A DNA stretch of 64,000 nucleotides from Volutella citrinella (lineage: Eukaryota > Ascomycota > Sordariomycetes > Hypocreales > Nectriaceae). How positions within the stretch are numbered: position 1 is the first letter of the stretch; every line of letters starts with the position of its first letter. Location: positions 2,604,001-2,668,000 of the forward strand of contig JAWZSP010000003.1 in assembly GCA_034401135.1 (NCBI GenBank), given 5' to 3'. The notes beneath the pieces were generated by a model. The model worked only from the letters and a program-made list of their open reading frames with translations, made no database searches and was not told the origin of the DNA. The translations under genes were made by a program, and so were the position numbers. This document shows positions 9,456 through 22,000 of this stretch, one piece after another.

Positions 9456-12400
9456 CTAATTGTAGTATCTTGGCTCATCGAAAACATGGTACCTATGCTC
9501 TCGGACGCCGTCGCCACGGAACATGGCTGGGAATCTCCAGCCTTCCGGGACCTTGCCTTCCTCGGCTCGGCGGTTGCGTACCTGCTCTGGCTGGCGCTCG
9601 AGCTGCTTGATCTCGTCTTGAGTCTCGGGAATGCGGAATTTCGCCACCTGCAACTCTGTGTCGGTGATGGAGCTGCGGCTCACACGGGCATATCCAACAC
9701 GCTGTAAGCGTTTGAAGAGGATATACTCGCACCAACGGTCCCAGTCGGAGGGGTCAACATCATGCATGCCGGACTTCTCGCTCACGTACGTCTTGTAGTT
9801 GCCCTCCAGCGGTTTCGTGACAAGATAGCTGAGAAGGAAGGCAGGGCGCGTGGTCGAGCCCATGAGCTCAGCCAGATACAATGACTGGAGGCGGCGGTCC
9901 TCCTCATCTTCCTCCTGGCCGGAATGGAACACAAACACATCGACCAACTGGCCATAGACGTCTAGCGTGGCGTGGATGGCCGGAGCAAGTTCGCCTACAG
10001 GGCTGGGTAGAAGGTGGTGCTTGGACTCGACAATGGGAAACTTGGACAACAGTGCTGCGCCCCACGTGTGCTTGTTTGGCCCAGGGCCATAGTCAACATA
10101 CATTCCAAGGTCTTGTGCAAGGAACTGGGTGGTATCGCGGTTGCCCATGATGATTCGCTGATTGTCCGACTCGAGAAGGCCAATCACATCAAGTTCAAGC
10201 TCCTTGATCAGGTCCCGCATTCGGTATTCCGATGACCACATGTCGTTGTCTAGCGAGAAGTGGATGGTCCAAATACCAGCGGTGAGGATGCGGTCCTCGG
10301 GGTGATAGGGTTTGTAGTCATTGGTTGGGAAGCGTTTGAAGGCAGCGAGGAGGAACACCACATTGACAATGATGGTGGAGAGCCCAAAATACTTCCTCCG
10401 CTGCGTAGACGCAGCGCGGTTCGCTTGCTGGCGGCGTGGCTTGGCGGCATTGATGCCAAAGACACCAAATCCAATGCAGGCCATCATGGTCATCATGATC
10501 CAGTCCGTACGCTCACGCACCAGGTGACCGCCAGGCACGAATGCGTAAGCCACGACCCACACATGGAACAATGTCAGAAAAGTGTAGATCAAAAACCCAG
10601 TTCCAAAAGTCTTTCCAGGGTTATTCTTCGCTGCGTGACTTAGCATGGGCACGGAGAACGCCATGAGATAAGAAGCGATGGCCAGAGCACCATAGAACCC
10701 AGTCCAGTGGCTGAAACAAGTCAATACGGTAGCGCCGACGGCACCCGCAGCGAAAGCGGGCCAGCTGGCCGCGAGATCAGGCTGAAGGAGGCCGGCGAAA
10801 AGGCCAAAAGACATAGCCAATACGGTGAGCCAACCATGGGTATCAGACATGGGGCCGCGGATCGGGTAGCCTTCCCAGACCCATAGAATCATGGTGCTGG
10901 TATCGGAAAGTAGCGAATGAAGTCCAAAGAATAACCCAGCTAGACCAATGGCCGCAAGAAGGCTAGAGCCACCTTTGTTTGAGTCTTGGTACGATCCGGT
11001 CGCCAATGGCGCTTTGCGCGTGAATCGCAGAGCAGCAAGGACGCCAACCAAGAGTCCAGTGGCATTCCAACCACCATTCTCAGCGCGCATAATCGGCCAG
11101 ATAGGGTTGTTGGTCCACCACGCGTATTTCAGAGTGGAGGATAGAATGAGGCCGATCATCCAACCGAGAATTCTGCCTTCAAGGCGGCCCTCATTGACAG
11201 ATTCCGTACAAAGAGTTGCTGCCCAGCCAAGGCTGGCCATGGCATTACCGAAACCAACAACAAATAGGCGAAGGGTGGGATCGGTAACCATGTATGCGGC
11301 GATGCCGGCGAGGGACAAAAGATGGACAACCCGGATGTTGTTGACGACGAGGGGCCGCACCGTCGGAATGCTAAGCAAGAAAGGAGAAATGGTGGCCAAG
11401 ATGATGACCTCAAAGCCGGAAATCCCCATAAACCAGAGGGGGAAAACTACAACATGTCAGCACGCCAGAGCAAGCCGCGTGTTAGTTTCGCGGACTTACA
11501 CCAGACAACCAGACCAAGGCTGGTCAAAATGCTCCAGAAAACAAACTGAACCAGGTTAGTACCTAACATAATAACATTGCATGGATGAGTGTGGGAGGGC
11601 ATACGCCGTGGTAAACATATGCTGCGACATCCAGGGCTTCTGGCCATGAGAAGCGGGCCGCAAAGTCCTCAACCACAGCCTTTTCCTTTCTGCACCAAGG
11701 TTAGCAAGATAAAGGCATCCAGCTGGGTTGGCGGCAACTTACTCCTTCTCAAGGACGGCAGCGGGGATGGATGTGCGGTCGTCACTACCACAAAAGATAC
11801 TTAGAGTGTTGGCCTTCACAACATGTATATTGGCTGATATCAAGACACAGGACTATCTGGGGAGCCATTGCACGTACCCTGTGCTTGTTCCTTTCACATC
11901 TTTGACGCTCACTTCGAAGGTATCGAAGTCCAGGGCGGTAACGGCATCAAAGGCAACATCAAGAATGATCAATGACCATTCAAAGAAGGCGTATGTTGTG
12001 TACGCTAGTGCTGTTAGCGAGGGCGCTACATGTTAGGCATAAGGCAATCCTACCTCCAGCAACGCGGTGGACCTTGTGTTGAATAAAAAAGTAGATCAAT
12101 GGCACAAGAGTACCGAAGAAGGCCGAGGCAAGGTACTTTCGGTACTTGATAGCACGAGGATTAGTAGCAGGGCTAAGCGCAATGCAGCCAGTAGTCCATG
12201 GCAAAGTCGCAACAATGTACGAAATCATCAAGATGTCATGCCAGTCGTGGTCATCCGTAGAGGTGATGTAGGTCCAGCCACCGCAGGTGAGGGTGCGGAA
12301 CAAGCCCATGAAGGCGACAAAAGCGGGGAGCTTGTGACCGGGTTTGCGGGTAAGCAGATACCACAAACCAACGAGCGCAAAACGAGGGCCTATGAGCGTT

Positions 12401-12760
12401 AGTCCCGTGCCAGGTTGAGCGCAGAGCTGCAAAGCGAACCTGACGTGATCGCGATGAAAATCATGAAGAAGGAGCGTTCAGGATACCGATCGCCGATCGT
12501 CGCGGAGACGGAGGGGAACCATTCCTGCGGGAAACCGTAGAATTCGTTCTGAACGATCTTGTGGTAATGAAGGGAGACCCCAATGAACAATGCGCTGAGG
12601 AAGGCAGCTAGGAAGGCGCCAGTTAGCATCAGCGACTCGAGGGCGCGTCGTGACGAGGTGAAACCGTACAGTAGGCAATAGCTGTGTGCAGCCAGCTAAT
12701 CCATTGCCCGTTGAAGGTGAAGACCACCCCGGCGTCTTTGTCCTTGTATTTTGAGGCCAT
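9456..12760 (-). CDS. CWH43: GPI-anchor lipid remodelling protein Cwh43 (PGAP2-like + EEP domains)
   Basis: Predicted 961 aa in eight exons: 12760-12670, 12607-12440, 12389-12054, 12004-11878, 11784-11743, 11689-11605, 11545-11500 and 11446-9456. The seven introns (49-93 nt) mostly show CTAAC branch points, and all close in phase. Residues about 25-240 are a multi-span PGAP2/Frag1-like region. Residues about 300-650 are more hydrophobic helices. Residues about 686-961 are an endonuclease/exonuclease/phosphatase-fold domain, including the GLLESDNQ motif with the likely metal-binding Glu near 724. Length matches budding-yeast Cwh43 (953 aa), in which both modules are fused. In yeast it replaces the diacylglycerol moiety of GPI anchors with ceramide in the ER. 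A GPI-anchored protein gene occurs elsewhere in the window (37.1 kb), but no linkage is implied. Confidence 0.93.
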
Positions 12761-13202
12761 TTTCGAACAGGGAAACGACAAAAAGCAGCTTCAGTATCCC
12801 ATCCGGAGGATCCGATAGCGAGTGAGCGTGAAACAACGAGAGGATGCAGGAATGAGGTTTGCCAGGTGGTAAGATTTTTGGGCGTCGACAACAAGCCTCG
12901 GAGCTTCACGTTACCATCTCGCGACAGACAGGCCAGGTGGAGTCAGGGTGGGGACATTGCGCACGGGTCCTAGCGTCGCGCCCGCCCGCTCCATCCGGCA
13001 ATCGTGCAACGACGTAATTACGCTGCTGCCAGTCACCGCGAGGCTGAGCACGTCCCCCGTAGCCCCACTGGTCCAGGCTTCTCGGCAGCCTTGTCCGGAA
13101 AAGTTCCATCGCTCCAAATCGGCCACAGGAAATTTTTGGCGCCTGGACGAACAGCGTCAACTTCATTCTTTCTTCGCCAGGACCATTGCTAGACAGCACA
13201 GC
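12761..13202. promoter_or_regulatory. Shared CWH43-UTP6 divergent promoter
   Basis: This 442-nt spacer lies between opposing start codons. It has no ORF of its own beyond shadows. The UTP6-proximal 60 nt is pyrimidine-rich (ttcattctttcttcgcc around 13161-13178), typical of a fungal transcription start area. Confidence 0.55.
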
Positions 13203-14459
13203 ATGTCGGGAGTTGCGGAGAAGGCGAGATTTTATCTCGAACGCGCGGTCCCCCAACTGCGGGAATGGGAGGAGAAGGAAATTTTCTCAAAGGTTCGTAT
13301 GACTTTGCGCCCAAAGTCCCAAAGTGCTTGACGAAATTGCTAACCTGTTTTACAGGACGAAATCCGAACCATCGTCAAGAAGAGGAATGACCACGAGCAC
13401 AAGGTGCTATCACCCGGAAATAAGCCATCGGATTGGTCCTCATATGCCCAATGGGAGCAGTCTCTCGAGGCTCTCCGTACCAAACGCTGCCAACGACTCA
13501 AGATTCGACACCTGGAATCCGCCCACGCTGGCCAAGGGCGCACACTCGCTATCTACGACAGAGGGGTCAATAGGCACCCCGGAAGCTCTCAGCTTTGGCG
13601 AGAATATCTCTCCTACGCGGCTCGAATCAAGGCGTCCAAACGATGGCGTCGAACAATGACCAGCGCTCTGCGAATGATGCCTACGGACGCTGATCTGTGG
13701 GCCACGGCTGGCCAACGGTCAGCTCGCAATGGGGACATGGCTGCTGCGCGAGGATTCTTCATGCGCGGATGCCGCTTCTGCACTACCGATGCGAAATTAT
13801 GGATCGAATACGCACGATGCGAAATGGAATGGCTCGCAAAGGTAGACAAGCGGAAACAGGGCAAGGGTAGCCGCGATGTGCTTCGACCTGATCGGATGGA
13901 GGAGGACGATGAGTTGCGCATTGCGGATAGCGATGATGAGGATGACGAGGACGGTGGCCTTCTGCTACCGGAGCCGTCGAAGTCGCAGGCAAAGGCCATC
14001 GACAAGCAGTCTGCCCAACAACTCGAGTCGAACCCCGCCATGGACGGAGCCATTCCGATGGCGATCTTTGACATCTCAAAGAAACAGTCATTCTTCAACG
14101 CGAACGTTGCGGAGTCCTTTTTCGACATTTTCACATCCTTTGCTGGAGTCACGGCCCAACCCAGGATAACGCAGCACGTTGTTGACACGCTCGACGCCGA
14201 TTATCCCCATCACCCAGCAACTTGCAACGTGCATATCCGACAGCCCATCATCGGTGTTAGTCCTGACACAGCCGAGTTCCCCAAGGGACTGCGAGAAGTG
14301 CTTGGGCGCCTCGCCACACACTTGGAAACCACTACGAACAAGGCGGAGCTGCAGCAGAAGACGATTGCATGGATTGAGGAGTATTTGGCGCTGGGCACTC
14401 TGGATGATGGCATTCGCAAGGTCTTGGAACAGACAAAGACAAAAATGGAGGCAAACTAG
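13203..14459 (+). CDS. UTP6: U3 snoRNP / SSU processome protein Utp6
   Basis: Predicted 397 aa in two exons: 13203-13292 and 13356-14459. The intron has donor GTTCGT, branch GCTAACC and TACAG acceptor. The start MSGVAEKARFYLERAVPQLRE is the family's highly conserved N-terminus. Residues about 45-210 contain HAT (half-a-TPR) repeats, seen as W..Y..WE, LW.EYL and LWI.YA.CE patterns. An acidic linker (DDELRIADSDDEDDED) lies near residue 240. The C-terminal third is the conserved Utp6 tail. The protein belongs to the UtpB subcomplex of the small-subunit processome in the nucleolus and is needed for 18S rRNA maturation. It is slightly shorter than the yeast protein (440 aa). Confidence 0.92.
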
Positions 14460-17400
14460 TGGATAGAAATCCGAGTCTAAAAGCATTCTATCCTAATCGT
14501 GGTTGATTGAAATGACCCGCCCTGTGCAGTCCCCCACCTATCTCCACGCTAGGAGGTGGATAATACGTTGACAGGAACATCGTTGCATTCCTAATTAGCC
14601 ATTACTCCTTGGGTCTTTAGCACATGACTCTTCCCGTTGCCAACGACGCTTTCCGTTCCTGCCACACCTTTGAATTTGGGCGTTCGACCAAACGGAGTGC
14701 CTAGAACCGGGGTTGTTGGGGTAACACAAACAACGTGCCCCCCCAGTGGCGTATCAATCAGACTGAGCAACCATCACGGCCCATCAGCAGGAGCCCGCCC
14801 CTCCTTGAAGACGGGGGCCAGGCCCCCCGGCGATGAGGACGAGGAGGAGAGCGGGCTGCAGGGGTACAGGTTCGCGGACACAGCCATCACAAGTGAAGGA
14901 ACACTGGAACACCGAGGCACAGAATTGGAACCAATGCCAATATGTTCCTGAACCCGGGCGAACATGCCATTCCACATAAATCCAGTGCCACTCTGAACCC
15001 TTGGATTCACGGCATTAGAGAGGGAGCACTGCTGGCCCTGTTATTAGTGGGAGGTCGGTGCTGTGGCACCGCCCCCCCGCCTCCTCCCAGGCTTGCACTA
15101 ATCGGCGGATGACTGGATGTGTGCTGGTTGATGGCCATGGCACCATGCATCATGCATGCACGGGACGACCCAACAGGGCCAACACCTACATGAAGGACAC
15201 CACCATAATTACCATGCAACGTTCAGTGGATGGATTTGTCGAAGAGGCCCTCTGGATCGTCGTATGCCACACGGTGCTTCTTGGGCCTTTCACTGCCAGA
15301 CCAGAAGGCGCCAGTCCAGGCAGCATGTTGGGTTTGCCTTGACCCGGCTCCTTTGCTTTTTGCTCAACTCCATGTCGCTCTCCGCTACATAGTAGATTCG
15401 CATGCCTGGCCACCTGGGGTCTCTTCCCCACGCTCTGCTTGGCATGGCCCCCTCCCTTCGTTGGTGGGAGGCGCCCAATTTGCCCTCGCTCGCTTCAGCA
15501 TCTGCGCAGCCCTCCCTCCGCATTGGAGAGTCGGCGAGGCTTCCGGGTCGGATGACGGCCCAGGCTCGTACTTTCATGTCGTACGGCAGAACCAGCTAGT
15601 TTTAATACCACGGAGTGAGGTCTTTAAAGGCGTAGTCGTTTCGAATGCCATGAGTGGTGTGACTGCGGTGATGGCCTCAACCAGGATTCGGCAGAGTGCT
15701 ACAGCCATGGACCATCGGGTTCTCCTCGATCACCTAAAGCATGCGGACAATGGCGAGCAAACGACATACGCTTGATACCGCCCCTCCCTGGATAGATCGA
15801 CAAACACTACCTGCGGCAAACTCGGCCAGCTCTAGCGACTTCTTGGTTGTTGTTGCTGTTGCCTCCGTTTAGCGATCGTGGTGTTGGTCGAATTTCTGAG
15901 AGCTGGGGCTTGGGCTTGACAACCCCCTTACTGCACTCGCCACCGCCCTATGAGCCATGTGGGGGGCGGGACAAGCAGGTGTGTTTGGGCGTCACAACAG
16001 GGTCGACTCGGTCGGGCTAGAGCGGATGACTGCACTGGAAAGGCAGATGATTGCAAGAGGGGGCTAGGATATGGTGACATTTATTTCGCATGACGGAGCC
16101 AATTCGAGCGGCATTGTTGAGTGGCAGCACCCATCTTGGTTGAATCTGGCCGTGGGGTGAGAAGGAAGCCCATCCCGTTGTGAGGGATCAAGGCGCAAGC
16201 CATCAAAATCATAAGCGCATATGGAGTGGAGGTAAAAGACATTTAGCGGAAATGCCGACTGCTCGTACAGGGAACAGGGTCTGCCAAGTCACCCGAGCAG
16301 GAGCTGGTGGTGGTGGTGGTGATCTCCAGTGCAGGTGGGAAGCGATTGTGACGGGACGGAGCCAGCTCCAAAGACAGCCCGACCTGGAGAGTTGGGTTGG
16401 AAAGGTGAGGCGAGCGCGTAAGAGATTGACCACCTACTGGAACAGTATTCCCCAATCCAAGTGCAAATCATGAATGTCTGTGGGCTCTTGTACGAGCGAT
16501 GCTTGCAAAGCTTCGTGGAAGGGGTTGTGGTGGTGGTCGGGCGGCGCGGATGGTCGTGGTGGTCGCGGCCCAGCCCGGCCAGCCTATCTGTGTGTGTTAG
16601 GTTAGCAGTTACAGCACCGTCGTAGCTGCACCGTCAGCGGCACTGGCAGGCTGGAGCAGCAGGACCAGCACTAAAGGCGGAGAATTTTTCGCCTGGGCTC
16701 GTTACCTGAACGAAGGTCAGGTTTCCCGCCATAACTACCCCCCTTCCCCCGTTCCCTCTCGCTGTCCGTTTCTCTCCCGCTTCCACATCTTCTTTGGGCT
16801 TGTCCTCTGCCATATCGGCTTTCTTTTTGTTGGTTTCGATCGTTCCCGACGTCCCCCTCCCAACGTGCAGAGACGCCGTGCGTTGAGGGCTCTCAGTCGC
16901 CCACTTACATGACCAGGCCCCCAGGCGGTGTTAGTGGGAGACACGCCAGCGGCCCAGCAGCGACAGATGGCTGGCTTCCTCTGCGGCCAAAGGCAAAAGC
17001 CATGAAACCAGCACGACGCTCGACCGCATGCCAGGCGACACCGGTTTGACGACGAAGAGAGAGGGACACGATCCCTCACCGGTGTTCCAGAGGCTCAGAA
17101 CGGCGCTGTTCTGGACATGACGGGCAAGCTGCTTGACCAGGATGGGCCGCATCCACTCGGGAAGCCCCAATGAATGTGGATAGCCTGTATTTGGCGCCAC
17201 CACAAACACCCCGGACCAGAACCATGGCCTGTCCCGTCCTGCGCCCCTCGCCATAATACCGGTATACCCTCTCGATACTGCACGCGCCGACAGACTCCCC
17301 AAGGTGACAGATTTGGTCTGTCCAAAGGTACCAAGGATTTGTGAGAAATCGGGTTGCCGGTGAGCTCCTCTCTGATGAAAGAAAAAACCGGTACTCTCAT

Positions 17401-18463
17401 TTCTGAACTCTGTTTGGATTTGGGATTGCAGGTGCGTCGACACCGAACCTCCCACTGCTCCACGGTCTGCCGCAGCGGGGCGCATCAGGGCACCATCCAA
17501 CTGGTAACTTCCTGGGCGCACGGCCAAATCACACTCACATCAGCGGATGGGAACCTCATTATTTCCCTCTCGAATCGCTGCCCATTGCGCCAAATGATGA
17601 CCCAATCCGCATTCTCCAGCACAAGTGTGCCTGGAATTTTGCGCAACCGACTTCTGTTTTGCTACCCTTCGATCAAGGACGAGGAGCCGGGGGAGTTCAG
17701 GTCTTCGGGTGTCGTGATCCATGGGGGATGGAATGGATGGCCCCTAGTGGGTTTCTTTGCAAGCCGACTGCGCCCTCCATGCGACCCCGTCAGCCCGTTT
17801 CGCTGGGTTGTGAGCTGTCAAAGCCTGTTGGAGGGCCCTAGCCACTCTGTGACTCTGGTCGGGACGATCAAGTATCGGTCGATCGGCGGAACCTTCGTGG
17901 CGTTGGCTTCAGCAAAAAGCAGACTGACACCGTCATTTCCTGCTCTGGTCACCCGACCGCCCCATCGTGGGGCGAGCCAAGTTCCGACAATAGGCTTTGA
18001 CGCCCTCCTCTCAAGAAATACACCGAGCGACCAAGTGAGTCACTATCCAGTGCTATGGTCTGGCCGTGCCGTGCAACCACAGGCAATTGAAGGAAATCAA
18101 TCCCGGGTCTTTGGTGTCTCTGGAAAATACGCCAGATGGACCTAATGACTTATCATTCTGTTGTTGACTCGCTCCCTAACATCCTCGGCGCGGCGCGGGT
18201 AGCCAAATCAGGGTGTGAAGCAGTTGACGCAACACGGCGCGATAGAGATCTGATAGGTAGTCGCGCTTGAACTGCTAGATGCAGCACGTATCTCGACGCA
18301 ACATGGCTAACAGTGACAGGTACATGCGCTATTACGCCGTTATCAGAGGCAACTGATTGGCCGAGGACCCACTCGGTTAGCTGATTCCTAAGCGGCGCTA
18401 GGCCGGGAGCAGCCAAGCAGGCTCAGCCTTCAGGCAAAGGCATTTCGTCGCTCGCTGAAACCA
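14460..18463. other. 4 kb gene-poor region upstream of SWI1
   Basis: No ORF here shows a recognisable domain, plausible intron chain or family resemblance, although open frames up to 263 codons occur on both strands because the DNA is GC-rich. It holds low-complexity patches: ATGCATCATGCATGCA near 15145, a GTG/GGT run at about 16306-16320, a second GGT/GTGG-rich patch at 16520-16560, and pyrimidine-rich runs at 16736-16860. It probably combines the UTP6 3' end with an extended SWI1 control region or an untranslated transcript. Confidence 0.45.
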
Positions 18464-18520
18464 ATGCCAATTCAGACGAGCATTCGCGCACTCGCAGTCA
18501 TCCACCTCAACGCGCCTTAG
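18464..18520 (+). other. uORF in the probable SWI1 leader
   Basis: An 18-codon ORF (MPIQTSIRALAVIHLNAP, stop TAG) ends exactly where the predicted 5'-UTR intron begins (TAG|GTAAGA). If the leader is spliced as predicted, the uORF stays intact upstream of the SWI1 start. Function is not known. Confidence 0.35.
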
Positions 18521-19070
18521 GTAAGACCTGCTCTCCATTCAAGTCTGTACGGTCCATCCCCCTGGCCTCCGATAGAGTTGTTGATTCCCTTTCCCCGTCC
18601 CCCCGTCTCGTGATCCGAGGAAGCCCTTGGCACCAGCTCCGGATGGTTGCAGCGCTGCGCGTCGGTTGATGTGGCTCCTTCTCCGTGACGCTGCCGTTGC
18701 TCTGCCACTGACCTGGACTGGACTGGTCCGGCACGAAAAATTCTCCCTCACTGGCTCCCCCCCCAGAACCTGCCCTGTCCTCCCTGTCTGCCACTGGCGC
18801 TCACTGGGGCTCTCCATTACTGGCACTTGATTCCCCGAAGTGGCCCTGTTGCGCCTGGGCCCAAACGCGTTCCCTTCCCCGACCTTCTCTGGCTGGCTTG
18901 CCTGGCCTGCTTTTTCCCACACCACTCTCCACCACCCACGCCGCGTCGCGACTCGGCCATCACCACCGTGTCACTGCCCGGTTCATCTCCCGTTTCCATC
19001 CCGTCGCTGGCGCTCCTCCATGGAGTCTAGTCGCGTGCCTGCTAATCGCTAACATCGTTGTCGCGCGCAG
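18521..19070 (+). other. Probable 5'-UTR intron of SWI1
   Basis: A strong donor, TAG|GTAAGA, lies at 18521. A CGCTAACA branch point lies near 19047-19054, followed by a CAG acceptor ending at 19070, 18 nt before the SWI1 start codon. The 550-nt interior is CT-rich and has no coding character. It is much longer than the coding introns in this window, which is common for 5'-UTR introns of fungal regulators. Splicing is predicted, not shown. Confidence 0.45.
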
Positions 19071-19088
19071 CCTGTTGGGCCGATCGCC

Positions 19089-22000
19089 ATGAGCACCTGG
19101 ATGAACGACGCCGTTCCCAACCACAATGGCAACGGCTTCCCACACATGAACGACCCCAACGCAGCCGGTGCCATGATGGATCCTTCCGCTTTCATGGCCA
19201 ACCCGGCCCAATTCAATGCCGCCCAGTTTCCCAACCAGCAGCAGATGCCCGGCGCCATGCCTAATGGGCCGGGCCCGATGCGCAACGCCTCACCCTCGTC
19301 CTTCCAGAATCCTGTCTACCAGACAAATCCTGTGATTCCATCAAAACGCCCTCGTCCTCGCGAAGATAGTCTCGCCGGCTCGCCGAGACAGAATCCTGGG
19401 ATGTTACCAACATCGCGTTCCGAAACCCCACAGCAGCAGACGTTTCCTGGCTTCCAGCAAGGCGCGGTACCTCAACAAACGCCTGGCCAGTTTCCTCATC
19501 TCCAACCGAATGGCTCTGCCAACGCAAGCCCGTCCCCGATTATGGGCAATCAGATGCGGCCTGGCAGCGTCCCTCAACGAGTTGCGACCGCCTCGCCCCA
19601 TCCCTTCTCACCCAGCACTCAGCAGTTCGGCGCGCAAGCATCCCCGATCCCATCCGAGCATGGCACTCCGCAGCCCAACCCGTACATGCAGAACATGCCA
19701 CAGAATTTCAACCCCAACTTCGCACCATCTCCTTCAAATGCGCGTCCTTCGCCAAACCCCAACGCCATGGGCGTCGGTCAAATGATGCCTCAGCAGATGG
19801 GCCAAATGCCTCAACAAATGGGTCAGATGCAGAACAACATGTTCCCTCCCCAGATGCAACAACAGCAACAGGGCCAGCAAAGCCAGCAGGGTCAGCAACA
19901 GGGACCCCAAGGTCAACAGTCGCAACAACAAAACCAGGGCCAACAGCAGCGAGCTCAGGGTATGACTGACCAGCAGAAGATGGCTGCTTATCAGATGAGG
20001 CTGCAACAGTTCCAGGGCAACGCTCAGATGCAAGCACAGATGCAGGCGCAAGGTATGGGACGTGGTATGATGCCCAAGCAGCAGATGCCCGGCATGCCGA
20101 ATGGTCAGATGCCCCAGGGCGGTATGCGACCTCAGCAGCGCATGATGGCCAATATCAGCCCCGAGCACTTCATGAAGAACTTATCGGTTCTGATGAATGG
20201 CAAAGGTCTTCCCTTCGATCCTAACCCAATGATTGGAGATCGACCAGTCAATCTGTTGGTTCTTTTCCAAGCAGTCCAAGGAAAAGGAGGATATAAGCCT
20301 GTGACCGCCGGGAATGCGTGGCCGCATATTGCCCAGATGATCGGTCTGCCTGCTCAGATGCCCAATGTCGCCTTAACATTGAGACAGATTTATGAACGCA
20401 ATCTATTCAAATTTGAGGAGGCATGGCATGGGCAACAAAAGCAACGGATGATGCAGCAGCAGGCTCAGGCTCAGCAAGCCCAGCAGCAGCAGCAACAGCA
20501 ACAGCAGCAACAACAGCAGCAGCAGCAGCCGCAGCCACAACAACCGCAACCACAACAGCAACAGCCACCGATGCCACAGCAGCAACCACAGCCGCAGGTA
20601 CAACAAGCTACACACCAACAGATGCCGCCGCAAAACCCAAGCATGCCTGGCCACGCAACACCGCAGAAACAGATGCAGGCCAACCAGCAAATGGGCCAAA
20701 ACCCTATGTTGCAAGCCGGTCCGCAACAACAGCAGACGCCAGTAAAGCAGATGCAACCTGGCCAACCCCCCGTTAATGGCTTCGCAACGCCTCAAGCCCA
20801 GATGCAGCAGCAGGCAAATGTCTCTGTACCAGGACATAACCGGAACAACCTTTCGCAGGGAATTGAACCTTCAGTCGCCAATGAGTACGGCACCATGCCA
20901 TCCCCAGCTACTCGCAGGACTGGAAGTATGGCACAAGCCGAGGGCAAACAGTTGACGCCATCAACGGCACTTCCTATTGACCAGCGCATACCACGCCTTG
21001 GTCCCCAGTCCGATCAATACAGCCCTTGTTCCCGGGAGCTATCAACCTACGGAGGTGTGGACCTGATTGCTTTCAGCAAGCTTGGCACCGAACTGGAGCG
21101 CTGGAAACCTGATGTTCCTTCCGTCAATGACTTGGGGCACATCGATATCAGCGCTCTCACGCGAAGTCTACAAAGTGGCATTCATGGTGAAGTGCGTCTC
21201 GCTCTTGATACTCTTGCCGCTGTCTCGCACTCTCAGAACCCCCCTTTCAATCTGCAGCTTAGATACTGCGATGATCTGATTGAGGCATTGATGGAGTGCG
21301 CCGAGGAACAAGTGGACATGCTCGCAGAGAATACGGTAGAGGTATCGGATGAGATCCAGATTCCATCATACGAGGAGGTAGCTCGGGCATGCCGTGTTGA
21401 ACGGTACGCCGTGCAGGATATTCCCGTGTTTGGCACCCCCGAATATCAACACGATCGGGCTGTCGACAAGCTGATCTGTGTGACGACCATCCTCCGCAAT
21501 CTCTCTTTTCCCGGCGAACAGAACGATAACCACCACGTCCTGGCCGACGAAATGGTCATCAAGCTTATCTGTGTGGTGGTAAGGTACATGGGCACCCGGA
21601 ACCAGTTGCTGAGGTCTCACACCAACACCCTGGATTTCATGAAGGACGTCGTTGTTCTTCTATCCAACATCGCCTCTTCGGTGGAAATACCCGGCCGTGA
21701 ACAGGCCCTGTGTCTTTTGCAGTTTCTTTTGGCTTTCGCCCCGGCCCCTTCTCCGAAAAAGTCCGACGGGACTCTTTACTTTACGCCATATGAGCCAAGC
21801 CTTCATTCATACCTCCCCCATGCCGTCGATGCCTTGGCTAAGCTGCTCGCTCGAGACGAACCCAACCGGGGCCACTACAAAGCAATCCTTGCACTCGATG
21901 CATCAGGCAGCTCTCCTTACGACCTGCTCACGCGAAGCTTTGCCCTGGCCATCTCACCACTGCCCGAAAAGCAGAAGGAGAGAAGCCGCCCTTCCAATTT

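Noticed and set aside
6142..12760. P450 and CWH43 as parts of a secondary-metabolite cluster
   Set aside because: CWH43 is a conserved GPI-anchor gene and there is no backbone synthase, transporter or cluster regulator nearby.
15230..15775. 181-codon ORF in the gene-poor region
   Set aside because: No family, no signal peptide, and several overlapping alternatives in other frames.
17354..18145. 263-codon plus-strand ORF overlapping a 198-codon minus-strand ORF (16931-17527)
   Set aside because: Overlapping frames on both strands without domain resemblance are expected in GC-rich spacer; not supported as genes.
20403..20837. Minus-strand Leu/Cys-rich ORFs opposite the SWI1 polyQ tract
   Set aside because: Products of reading CAG/CAA repeats on the wrong strand; no independent support.
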